Shown: one piece after another, positions 1 to 6,748 of the stretch
How the letters are laid out: each line of letters starts with the position of its first letter
Position numbering within the stretch: position 1 is the stretch's first letter
DNA from: an uncultured Collinsella sp.
GTDB taxonomy: Bacteria; Actinomycetota; Coriobacteriia; Coriobacteriales; Coriobacteriaceae
DNA length: 57,255 bases
Assembly (NCBI GenBank): GCA_959604825.1
Contig: CAUHCN010000013.1
Span: forward strand, 1 to 57,255
Reading direction: 5' to 3'
Translations under genes and position numbers: made by a program
The notes under the pieces: model-generated
What the model was told of the DNA's origin: nothing
Databases searched by the model: none
What the model saw: the letters and a program-made list of their open reading frames with translations, nothing else

Positions 1-54
1 CGGCTCAGGGCGATATACGCCGTGATGCGCGACCGGGTGCCCTACCGGGAGTAG
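1..54 (+). CDS. C-terminal tail of a protein, probably IS110-family transposase (partial)
   Basis: An open frame enters from the left edge and ends at TAG 52-54, giving the tail RLRAIYAVMRDRVPYRE. The pattern A-x-Y-A-V-x-R-D-x-x-P-Y close to a stop codon is how many IS110/IS1111 transposases end, and the bases that follow look like an IS end. Only 17 residues are visible, so no catalytic residue can be checked. It could be the tail of another protein. It points toward hisE, so the two genes are convergent. Confidence 0.4.
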   Translation, partial: RLRAIYAVMRDRVPYRE

Positions 55-91
55 CGTCGAAGGTTGACAAAACTATAGGAACACCCAATGA
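55..91 (+). mobile_element. Possible right end of an IS110-type insertion sequence
   Basis: The bases after the transposase-like tail include TTGACAAAACTATAGGAACA (65-84), a form I associate with the non-coding 3' end of IS110 elements, which lack long terminal inverted repeats. It runs to within a few bases of the hisE stop codon. The left end and the rest of the transposase lie outside the window, so this is an inference from a short stretch. Confidence 0.33.
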
Positions 92-409
92 CTAGTGGCG
101 GCGGGCGTTGAGTTCGCCGGCCAGTTCGTCGAGGGTGATGCCGTAGCGCTCGAGCGTCACGAGCAGGTGGTAGATCAGGTCGCCGGCCTCGTAGCGGATG
201 TGATCGTGGTCGTTATCCTTGCAGGCCATGATCACCTCGCTCGCCTCCTCGGCAAGCTTCTTGAGCAGCTCGTCCTCGACGTCGGTCAGCAGACGCGCGG
301 TATAGCTCTCCTGCGGCGATGCGTCGCGACGACTGTGAATCACCTCGGCCAGTCCCGTCAGCGTCTCACCGATGTTTCCCGGCTGCACGTTAGCTGTTCT
401 GACTCCCAT
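92..409 (-). CDS. hisE: Phosphoribosyl-ATP pyrophosphatase HisE
   Basis: HisE hydrolyses phosphoribosyl-ATP to phosphoribosyl-AMP and pyrophosphate, the second step of histidine synthesis, in the cytoplasm. The 105-residue protein has the all-alpha MazG-like fold signature: acidic helix EEASEVIMACKD around residues 54-65 and the Mg-binding pattern YEAGDLIYHLLV around 73-84. Its length is normal for a stand-alone HisE. It is the last gene of the his operon, 15 bp after the 75-residue ORF, with GAGAGG before ATG. HisI is encoded separately two genes upstream rather than fused, as in many Actinobacteria. Its stop codon lies next to a probable IS end. Confidence 0.93.
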   Translation of the reverse strand: MGVRTANVQPGNIGETLTGLAEVIHSRRDASPQESYTARLLTDVEDELLKKLAEEASEVIMACKDNDHDHIRYEAGDLIYHLLVTLERYGITLDELAGELNARRH

Positions 410-424
410 GGTTATTTCCTCTCG

Positions 425-652
425 TTACTGCAGCGTAAAGTAGGTACCGGCCTCATCGAACCGAGGCTTTGCGCCCTTTTTCTCAAAGAACTCGACGATG
501 ACGGCATGGGCCTCATCGAGCCTTTCCTTCTCGGCCTCGAGCCAAAGCGACTGCGCCCCGCAGGCATCAGTCAGGTGCACGCGGCATGGCACGCCCGCGC
601 GGAGGAGCTCGGTGTTGCATTCGGCGACCTCGAACGGCGTCACGACTTTCAT
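425..652 (-). CDS. Small conserved-looking protein inside the his operon
   Basis: This 75-residue ORF has no function I can assign. Its ATG overlaps the hisI stop codon (ATGA, 649-652), which implies translational coupling and makes it very likely a real gene. The sequence begins MKVVTPFEVAECNTELL and contains HLTDACGAQSLWLE around residues 26-39. That resembles what I recall of small 'RDAC' proteins of Coriobacteriia, named for a similar R-D-A-C motif. It has two cysteines, no signal peptide and no membrane segment. Its position between hisI and hisE suggests a role tied to histidine synthesis or to its enzymes, but this is context only. Confidence 0.7.
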   Translation of the reverse strand: MKVVTPFEVAECNTELLRAGVPCRVHLTDACGAQSLWLEAEKERLDEAHAVIVEFFEKKGAKPRFDEAGTYFTLQ

Positions 653-990
653 CGCACTCCCCCTTCCACGCGCTTAAAGAAGCAGGTACGGTTGCCGGTG
701 TGGCAAGCCGGGCCCGGAGAGTCGACCTTGACCAGCAGCGTATCGCTGTCGCAGTCGGCCCAGAGCTCCTTGACCTCCTGCATGTTGCCGCTCGTCGCGC
801 CCTTGTTCCAGAGCTCCTGGCGGCTGCGGCTCCAAAACCACGTGGTGCCGGTCTTGAGCGTCAGCCCCACCGACTCCTCGTTCATCCAGGCAACCATAAG
901 CACCTCACCGGTGTCATACTGCTGAACCACACAAGGAATCAGCCCGCGGGCGTCGTATTTAAGATCCGCTGGAGTAGTAATTTCTTTCAT
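649..990 (-). CDS. hisI: Phosphoribosyl-AMP cyclohydrolase HisI
   Basis: HisI opens the adenine ring of phosphoribosyl-AMP (step 3 of histidine synthesis). The 113-residue protein carries the Mg site DCDSDTLLVKVD and the zinc-binding segment CHTGNRTCFF near the C terminus, with the earlier cysteine in the LIPCVVQQ region. I chose the ATG at 990 (MKEITTPADL); an in-frame extension to 1122 would read into the structured hisF-hisI spacer and has no family similarity. The start has only a weak GGGGAA ribosome site. It overlaps the next ORF by 4 bp. A HisE domain is not fused to it. Confidence 0.95.
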   Translation of the reverse strand: MKEITTPADLKYDARGLIPCVVQQYDTGEVLMVAWMNEESVGLTLKTGTTWFWSRSRQELWNKGATSGNMQEVKELWADCDSDTLLVKVDSPGPACHTGNRTCFFKRVEGGVR

Positions 991-1028
991 TTCAATTCCC
1001 CAATTTAAACATCGCAGGTCGGCGAGGG

Positions 1029-1122
1029 TTGTCCAGGTGCCGCAGGTTGTCGTGAAAGAGGAGCGACGCGTACTTTGGTACGCGAGCGACGGTTTGAGCG
1101 GCAAGATGCGGTGCCTGGGCAA
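1029..1122. repeat. Nested inverted repeat in the hisF-hisI spacer
   Basis: The 141-bp gap between hisF and hisI holds an outer imperfect inverted repeat, TTGTCCAGGTGCCGCA (1029-1044) with TGCGGTGCCTGGGCAA (1107-1122), 13 of 16 positions paired. Inside it is a perfect 7-bp hairpin CGCGTAC-TTTG-GTACGCG (1067-1084) flanked by GAGCGA and AGCGAC. No T-run follows. It may be an RNA processing or stability element, or a dispersed repeat that landed in the operon. Confidence 0.6.
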
Positions 1123-1131
1123 GCCGCAGCA

Positions 1132-1914
1132 CTAAAAGTCCAACCTCACAGGAATACCTTGAGAGGCCATATATTCCTTCACCTGGCGAATGCTGAAGGT
1201 TCCAAAGTGAAAGACGCTGGCCGCCAGCACGGCGTTGGCTTCGCCCTCGATCACGCCCTCGGCAAAATGCTCGAGCGTGCCCACGCCGCCGCTCGCGATG
1301 ACGGGAATCGGCACCGCACGCGCCACGGCACGGGTGAGCGCCAGGTCAAAGCCGGCCTTGGTGCCGTCGCGGTCCATGCTGGTGAGCAAGATCTCGCCGG
1401 CGCCGCGACGAGCCGCTTCCTCGGCCCACGCCACCGCGTCGATACCTGTGGCGTTGCGACCGCCCGCCGTGAAGACCTCCCACTTGTCGGCTCCCGGCTC
1501 ACCAGGCAAACCAACACGCTTGGCATCGATCGCCACGACCACGGCCTGGCTGCCAAACGCCGCGGCGGCTTGGCTGATCAGCGACGGGTCGCGCACGGCG
1601 GCAGAGTTAAGCGACACCTTGTCGGCGCCGGCGGCAACCATGGTCCGCATGCCCGCCAGGTCGCGAAAGCCGCCGCCCACGGTATAGGGAATGGCCAGCT
1701 CCTCGGCCGCATGCGCCGCCATCTCGATAGTCGTCGCACGGTTGTCGCTCGTGGCGGTAATGTCCAGAAAGACGACCTCGTCTGCACCCTCGCGGTCGTA
1801 GGCACGGGCCAACTCCACCGGGTCGCCCGCATCGCGCAGGCTCACAAAGTTGACGCCCTTGACCACGCGGCCGTCCTTAACATCCAGACAGGGAATCACG
1901 CGTTTGGTTAGCAT
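1132..1914 (-). CDS. hisF: Imidazole glycerol phosphate synthase cyclase subunit HisF
   Basis: HisF is the (beta/alpha)8 cyclase that, with HisH, converts PRFAR and ammonia to imidazole glycerol phosphate and AICAR. The 260-residue protein has both catalytic aspartates in their usual contexts: IPCLDVKDGRVVKG near residue 11 and VVVAIDAKR near 130. The phosphate-binding loops VGGGFRD and IASGGVG are also present. Length and motifs are typical. It follows hisA by 3 bp and is followed by the structured spacer before hisI. Confidence 0.97.
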   Translation of the reverse strand: MLTKRVIPCLDVKDGRVVKGVNFVSLRDAGDPVELARAYDREGADEVVFLDITATSDNRATTIEMAAHAAEELAIPYTVGGGFRDLAGMRTMVAAGADKVSLNSAAVRDPSLISQAAAAFGSQAVVVAIDAKRVGLPGEPGADKWEVFTAGGRNATGIDAVAWAEEAARRGAGEILLTSMDRDGTKAGFDLALTRAVARAVPIPVIASGGVGTLEHFAEGVIEGEANAVLAASVFHFGTFSIRQVKEYMASQGIPVRLDF

Positions 1915-1917
1915 GGG

Positions 1918-2661
1918 CTACTCCTCCCCTCGGGCGGCGGCCAACGCCTGGGCCAGCGTAAAGTTGCCCTCGTAGAGCGCACGACCGGTGATGGCACCCT
2001 CGATGGCGTCCTCACCCACCGCGGCAAGCGCGCGGATATCGTCGAGCGTCGAGATACCACCCGACGCCACGACGGGAAAGCCCGCGACCTCGGCCACATG
2101 ACGATACGCCGCCACATCGATGCCCGTCTGCATGCCGTCACGCGCGATGTCAGTGTAGACCAGGTGCTTAAAGCCCAGCTCGGTGAGCTGCGCCACAGCG
2201 TCGTCGAGTGACACGCCCGCGCCGTCGCGCCAGCCGTTTACCTTGACCTGGCCATCGCGTGCGGCAATGTCAGCCACCAGCAGCTCGCCAAAGCCTTCGG
2301 CTGCCACCTCGGCAAAACCCGGCTCGGTCACCAGCACCGTGCCCAGTGCGATGCGACGCGCGCCGTAGCCGGCCAGCTCGTCGATGCGTGCAAGCGAACG
2401 AACGCCGCCGCCCACGTCCACGGACAGACCGTCGACGCCGCAGATGGCCTTAATCGCCGCCGAGTTGGCAGTGCACGCGTCCTCGTCCTCGCCAAAGGCA
2501 GCGGACAGGTCGACGACGTGCACCCAGCTCGCGCCCTGCTCGGCAAAGGAGCGGGCAACGGCAACGGGGTCGTCGGAATATACCTTGCAGCGGCTCCGGT
2601 CGCCGCGCTCCAGGCGCACGACCTTACCGTCGATCAGATCGATTGCGGGAAACAGGATCAT
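1918..2661 (-). CDS. hisA: ProFAR isomerase HisA
   Basis: HisA catalyses the Amadori rearrangement of ProFAR to PRFAR, step 4 of the pathway. The 247-residue TIM barrel starts MILFPAIDLIDGKVVRLERG with the catalytic aspartate near residue 8. The second aspartate lies in YTDIARDGM, and phosphate is held by VDVGGGVRS and VASGGIS. In many other actinobacteria HisA is the dual HisA/TrpF enzyme PriA; I cannot decide that from sequence alone. The start overlaps the hisH stop by 4 bp (ATGA), so the two are probably translationally coupled. Confidence 0.96.
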   Translation of the reverse strand: MILFPAIDLIDGKVVRLERGDRSRCKVYSDDPVAVARSFAEQGASWVHVVDLSAAFGEDEDACTANSAAIKAICGVDGLSVDVGGGVRSLARIDELAGYGARRIALGTVLVTEPGFAEVAAEGFGELLVADIAARDGQVKVNGWRDGAGVSLDDAVAQLTELGFKHLVYTDIARDGMQTGIDVAAYRHVAEVAGFPVVASGGISTLDDIRALAAVGEDAIEGAITGRALYEGNFTLAQALAAARGEE

Positions 2662-3359
2662 AGGCCGGCCTCCTCGACGATGTTGACGAAGTTCTTAAGG
2701 ACGCGCTGACCCAGCGCGGAGGATTTCTCGGGATGGAACTGGCAGCCCCACACGTTGCCGTGACGTACGATGCACGGGAAGCTCCGCGTGTAGTGCGTGC
2801 GCGCCAGAACATCGGCGGCATCGGCATCGTCGGCCACCGCATAGCTGTGGGTGAAGTACATATTGGCGCCCTCGGCAAAACCGGCGAGCAGCGGATCGGC
2901 CGCGCCGGCGGGCGTCATGTGCACCTGGTCCCAGCCCACGTGCGGCACCTTTAGGCGGCTCGACTCCAAGCGCGTGCACGAACCGCGCATGATGCCCAGG
3001 CCATCGACCCAAGGGGCACCGGCCTGCTCGGGAGCGCTGCCATCCGCAGCCGCGCCCTCATCCGCAGGCACGCCCTCGTCGCCACGCTCAAAAAACAGCT
3101 GAAGGCCCAGGCAGATGCCGAGCAGCGGAGTTCCGGCGGCAACGGCGTCGAGCACCGCGTCCGCCTCGCCGCTCTCGCGCATAAAGGCAATCGCGTCGTA
3201 GAACGCGCCAACGCCCGGGATGACCAGGCCGTCAGCGTTGCGGATCTGATCCGGATCGTCCGACGTGCAGGCGGCGGCACCGGCGCGCGCAAGCCCGCGC
3301 ACGACGCTCGACAAGTTACCCTTGTGGTAATCGACCACCACGATCTTCGGTTCGCCCAC
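2658..3359 (-). CDS. hisH: Imidazole glycerol phosphate synthase glutaminase subunit HisH
   Basis: HisH is the class I glutamine amidotransferase that feeds ammonia to HisF. The 233-residue protein has the nucleophile elbow GICLGLQLFFE (Cys near residue 90) and the histidine-glutamate pair in CQFHPEKSSALG near the C terminus. I place the start at the GTG at 3357-3359 (reads VGEPKIVVVDYHKGN), 5 bp after GGGAGG. The open frame extends much further upstream only because it reads through the palindromic spacer. An acidic alanine-rich insertion after the nucleophile loop (about residues 100-120) makes it longer than the usual 200 or so residues. Confidence 0.93.
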   Translation of the reverse strand: MGEPKIVVVDYHKGNLSSVVRGLARAGAAACTSDDPDQIRNADGLVIPGVGAFYDAIAFMRESGEADAVLDAVAAGTPLLGICLGLQLFFERGDEGVPADEGAAADGSAPEQAGAPWVDGLGIMRGSCTRLESSRLKVPHVGWDQVHMTPAGAADPLLAGFAEGANMYFTHSYAVADDADAADVLARTHYTRSFPCIVRHGNVWGCQFHPEKSSALGQRVLKNFVNIVEEAGL

Positions 3360-3381
3360 GCGACCCTCCCTTTTTCCATTC

Positions 3382-3486
3382 AAAACCACCACAAAGGGGA
3401 CAGGCACCTTCGTGGTGGTTTTACCTCTTTTGAACGCACCGCCCGCCAAACCACCACGAAGGTGCCTGTCCCCTTTGTGGTGGTTT
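3382..3486. repeat. Nested palindromic element between hisB and hisH
   Basis: Two copies of a roughly 40-bp unit lie as near-perfect inverted repeats: 3382-3422 and 3448-3486, separated by about 25 bp. Each unit is itself a hairpin, with AAAACCACCAC and GTGGTGGTTTT as arms around the core AAAGGGGACAGGCACCTT (reverse-complemented in the second unit). The element fills most of the 142-bp gap and leaves the hisH ribosome site intact. It has no coding capacity and no terminator-like T-run beyond the arms. It looks like a REP- or MITE-like insertion inside the operon. Confidence 0.8.
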
Positions 3487-3501
3487 TTACCCTTGTGACG
3501 G

Positions 3502-4089
3502 TTACAGCGAGCCCTTGGTGCTGGGGATGCCCTGCACGCGGGGGTCGAGCTCGCAGGCGTGACGCATCGTGCGGCCCACGGCCTTAAAGGCGGCCTCGAT
3601 AATGTGATGTGAGTTACCGCCCGCCAGCTCGCGCACGTGCAGCGTGAGCTTGGCGTCGCGCGCGAAGGCGTAGAAGAACTCGACGGCCAGCTCGGTATCA
3701 AAGGTGCCCACGCGCTCAGTCGGCACGGGCAGCTCGCAGTAGGCCTGCCCGCGACCCGAGATGTCAACGGCGGCCATCACGAGCGTCTCGTCCATGGCGA
3801 TCGCCGCGTCGGCAAAGCGCGTAATGCCCGCCTTGTCACCCAGCGCCTGGCAAAACGCCTCGCCCAGCACAATACCCGCGTCCTCGACGGTGTGATGTGC
3901 ATCGACCTCGACGTCGCCCACCGCGCGCACCGTCAAATCAAACAAGCCATGGCGGCCAAAGGCGTTGAGCATGTGGTCGAAAAACGGCACGCCGGTCGAG
4001 ATATCGCACGTACCGGCTCCATCCAGGTCGAGCTTGACGACAATGTCGGTCTCGCCCGTCTTACGGGTTACCTCGGCATAACGGCCCAT
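3502..4089 (-). CDS. hisB: Imidazoleglycerol-phosphate dehydratase HisB
   Basis: HisB dehydrates imidazole glycerol phosphate to imidazole acetol phosphate using Mn. The 195-residue protein is the single-function form: it has the two metal-binding motifs DAHHTVEDAGI (near residue 65) and GGNSHHIIEAAFKA (near 163), and STGVPFFDHML near the N terminus. There is no histidinol-phosphatase domain, so that activity must come from a gene outside this window. It abuts hisC directly (4089/4090) and is followed by the palindromic spacer. Confidence 0.97.
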   Translation of the reverse strand: MGRYAEVTRKTGETDIVVKLDLDGAGTCDISTGVPFFDHMLNAFGRHGLFDLTVRAVGDVEVDAHHTVEDAGIVLGEAFCQALGDKAGITRFADAAIAMDETLVMAAVDISGRGQAYCELPVPTERVGTFDTELAVEFFYAFARDAKLTLHVRELAGGNSHHIIEAAFKAVGRTMRHACELDPRVQGIPSTKGSL

Positions 4090-5205
4090 CTACATCTCCT
4101 CCTTTACCAGCGCGGCAAACGCAGCCAGCACCTCGTCGTTTTCCTGCGGGGTGCCCACGGTAATGCGCAGGCAGTCCGCAAGCCCCGGCGCGTAGCTAAA
4201 GTCGCGCACCAAAATCGAATACTCATCGCGCAGACGCTCGCGCACGCGCGTGGCATGCGGCGTGCGCACGAGCACAAAGTTCGCCGCGCTCGGCCATGCC
4301 TCCACGGGCAGGCCCTCGGCAGCCATTGCGCGCAGTGCGCACAGCTCGCGCTCGCGCTCGGATGCGACCTGTGCCACCACGGGCGCGTAGGCATCGCGGG
4401 CACGCACGCAGGCAAGAGCGGCGGCTTGGCTCAGAACGTTGACCGAATAGATCTGGCGAATCGCCGCGAACACCTCGATAACCTCGGGCGCCGCAATCAC
4501 GTAGCCCAGGCGCGTGCCGGCGGCGCCAAACGCCTTGGACAGCGTGTGCAGAATCACCAGGTTGGGATGCTCGGCGATAAGCCCCTGCGCCGTGGTGGCC
4601 GCGCCAAACGAATCGTCGGCAAACTCAACGTAGGCCTCGTCGACCATGACCATGCCGGGGCACGCATCGCACAGCGCCGCGACAAAGTCGAGCGGTGCCA
4701 CGTCACCCGTGGGGTTATTGGGCGAGGTCACGATTGCCAGGTTGCACGCCGGCGCTGCCGCGAGCACAGCTGCCTGGTCGAGCTCAAAGGTCGCGGGGTC
4801 GCGCCACACGTCGCACACCTCGGTCTGGCAGAGCGACGCAAAGAAGGCATACTCGCTAAAGCACGGCGGGCAGTTGAGCAGAGTTCTCCCCGCGCCGCCA
4901 AACGCCAGCAGATAGTTATAGAGCAGCTCGTCGCCGCCGTTGCCCACGCAGATGTTCTCGCGCGTCATGCCATGCCAGGCAGCAAGCTCGTCGCGCAGGT
5001 CGTTCGACATGGGATCGGGATAGCGATTGAGCGGTGTGGCAGCCAAGGCAGCGTCGATCGCCTCGCGCACGCCGGCCGGCACGGGATAGGTGTTCTCGTT
5101 AGCCGAAAGGTTGATGCGCGTAGGCGTAAAGTTGGGATCGTAGGGCTCAATACCGGCCAAGTAGGGCTGGAGGAGCTCCTTCATGCGGGGCGTCAGCTCG
5201 GCCAT
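4090..5205 (-). CDS. hisC: Histidinol-phosphate aminotransferase HisC
   Basis: HisC is a PLP-dependent fold-type I aminotransferase that converts imidazole acetol phosphate to histidinol phosphate. The 371-residue protein shows the cofactor lysine in LHTLSKAFGAAGTRLGY, SPNNPTGD in the PLP pocket, and INLSANENTYPVP near the N terminus. I use the ATG at 5205 (MAELTPRMKE), 1 bp after the hisD stop. A longer in-frame extension into hisD has no family similarity. Length matches bacterial HisC. Confidence 0.96.
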   Translation of the reverse strand: MAELTPRMKELLQPYLAGIEPYDPNFTPTRINLSANENTYPVPAGVREAIDAALAATPLNRYPDPMSNDLRDELAAWHGMTRENICVGNGGDELLYNYLLAFGGAGRTLLNCPPCFSEYAFFASLCQTEVCDVWRDPATFELDQAAVLAAAPACNLAIVTSPNNPTGDVAPLDFVAALCDACPGMVMVDEAYVEFADDSFGAATTAQGLIAEHPNLVILHTLSKAFGAAGTRLGYVIAAPEVIEVFAAIRQIYSVNVLSQAAALACVRARDAYAPVVAQVASERERELCALRAMAAEGLPVEAWPSAANFVLVRTPHATRVRERLRDEYSILVRDFSYAPGLADCLRITVGTPQENDEVLAAFAALVKEEM

Positions 5206-5206
5206 A

Positions 5207-6643
5207 TTAGGCCTCCTCGCCGGTCGGGCCAGCGGCGCCGCCCGCAGCAGCCGCCAGGTCCACTCCCTCGGCAACCGTCGCCACGGCGTCGCCCGGCCAG
5301 GCAACCTTGGTCAGGTCGGCCGCGGCCAGCGACTCGGCGCTCACGGCATCCTCGCCCTGCTCCAACACGCGGCGGCGCAGCGCGGCGGAAAGCGCGTGTG
5401 CCCACAGACCCTCGGCCTCGGCTAGACGCTGCGTGGCAGGAGCATCGGAAAGCAGGCCCTCGGGCGTATAGCAAATGACGCTCGAGCGCTTAACGAACTC
5501 TTCGACCGAAAGCGGGTTGGAGAACATGGCGGTGCCGCCGGTCGGCAGCGTGTGGTTGGGGCCGGCGACGTAATCGCCGAGCGGCTCGGAGCTCCAGGCG
5601 CCCACAAAGATGGAGCCGGCGTTGCGAATGCCGCCGAGCAGGCCCATCGCGTCCTTGCAGTGCAGCTCAAGGTGCTCAGGTGCCACGGTGTTCACGGCCT
5701 CGACGGCAGCAGCCATGTCGGCGGCCACCACGATGGTGCCCTCGTTGTCGAGCGAGGCGCGCGTAATCTCGGCACGCGGCGATTGCGCCACCAGAATGTC
5801 GATACCTGCCTCGACCTCGCGCGCAAACTGCTCGTCGCAGGTCACCAGATAGCATGCAGCCAGCGGATCGTGCTCGGCTTGGGCCATCAGGTCGGCCGCG
5901 ACCACCATGGGTTTAGCCGTGGTATCGGCCAGCACGCAAACCTCGGAGGGGCCGGCGACCATGTCGATGCCCACGTCGCCCGAGACAATCTGCTTGGCTG
6001 CGGCGACAAAGGCGTTGCCCGGACCGGTGATTTTGTCGACACGCGGAATGGTCTCGGTACCGTACGCCAGCGCGGCCACGGCCTGGGCGCCGCCCACCAT
6101 ATAGATCTCGTCCACGCCGCCGAGCTTGGCCGCGGCGAGCGTATAGGGACTGATCAGGCCATCCTTTTGCGGCGGCGTCACCATGACCACGCGCTTGACG
6201 CCGGCCACCTTGGCGGGAATGGCGTTCATGAGCACGGTGGAGGGATACTGTGCGCGACCACCCGGCACGTAGATGCCGGCAGCGGCAAGCGGGGTCACCT
6301 TAACGCCGAGCATCGTGCCGTCCGGGCGCGTGGTAAACCAGCTCTGCTCGACCTCGCGCTGGTGGAACTCGCGAATCTGACGCGCAGCCTTCTCGAGCGC
6401 GGCGACAAAAGCGGGATCGAGGCCTTCGAGCGCGGCATCGATCTGCTCTTGCGGCAGACGGAAGCTCTGTAGCTCAACACCATCAAAACGCCGACAGTAA
6501 TCGTGCACCGCGGCATCGCCGTTAGCGCGCACGTTGGCCACGATATCGCGGGCGGCGTCGACGATGTTTTGCGGCAGCACGCCCTTGCGGTTAAGCTGGT
6601 TGGTAACGAGGCGCTCACCGGGAGCAAGCTTGATAGTCTTCAT
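5207..6643 (-). CDS. hisD: Histidinol dehydrogenase HisD
   Basis: HisD performs the last two oxidations, L-histidinol to L-histidine, using NAD and zinc. The 478-residue protein contains the family signature region DMVAGPSEVCVLAD, ITGPGNAFVAAAK and the catalytic Glu-His in VAPEHLELH. It is longer than the usual 430 residues because of an alanine-rich C-terminal tail after the DLTKVAWPGD region, which looks flexible. It lies 105 bp downstream of hisZG, with a GC-rich hairpin between them. Confidence 0.97.
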   Translation of the reverse strand: MKTIKLAPGERLVTNQLNRKGVLPQNIVDAARDIVANVRANGDAAVHDYCRRFDGVELQSFRLPQEQIDAALEGLDPAFVAALEKAARQIREFHQREVEQSWFTTRPDGTMLGVKVTPLAAAGIYVPGGRAQYPSTVLMNAIPAKVAGVKRVVMVTPPQKDGLISPYTLAAAKLGGVDEIYMVGGAQAVAALAYGTETIPRVDKITGPGNAFVAAAKQIVSGDVGIDMVAGPSEVCVLADTTAKPMVVAADLMAQAEHDPLAACYLVTCDEQFAREVEAGIDILVAQSPRAEITRASLDNEGTIVVAADMAAAVEAVNTVAPEHLELHCKDAMGLLGGIRNAGSIFVGAWSSEPLGDYVAGPNHTLPTGGTAMFSNPLSVEEFVKRSSVICYTPEGLLSDAPATQRLAEAEGLWAHALSAALRRRVLEQGEDAVSAESLAAADLTKVAWPGDAVATVAEGVDLAAAAGGAAGPTGEEA

Positions 6644-6688
6644 ATCGGTATCCCCTATCGGTCGAGGTTTTGTTCGAAAAACGAGAGA

Positions 6689-6721
6689 CCGGGCGGCGGC
6701 GTCAGTCGACCTGCCGCCCGG
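6689..6721 (-). other. GC-rich hairpin between hisZG and hisD
   Basis: A 9-bp perfect inverted repeat, CCGGGCGGC (6689-6697) and GCCGCCCGG (6713-6721), sits between the fused hisZG gene and hisD. No T-run follows on the minus strand, so it is more likely an RNA stability or processing hairpin than a terminator. Confidence 0.5.
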
Positions 6722-6748
6722 ACGTTGGGGCGCCCGTGCGTGCTCGCG

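Noticed and set aside
3637..5478. Plus-strand ORF of 613 residues
   Set aside because: Antisense across hisB, hisC and the end of hisD, which are unambiguous on the minus strand.
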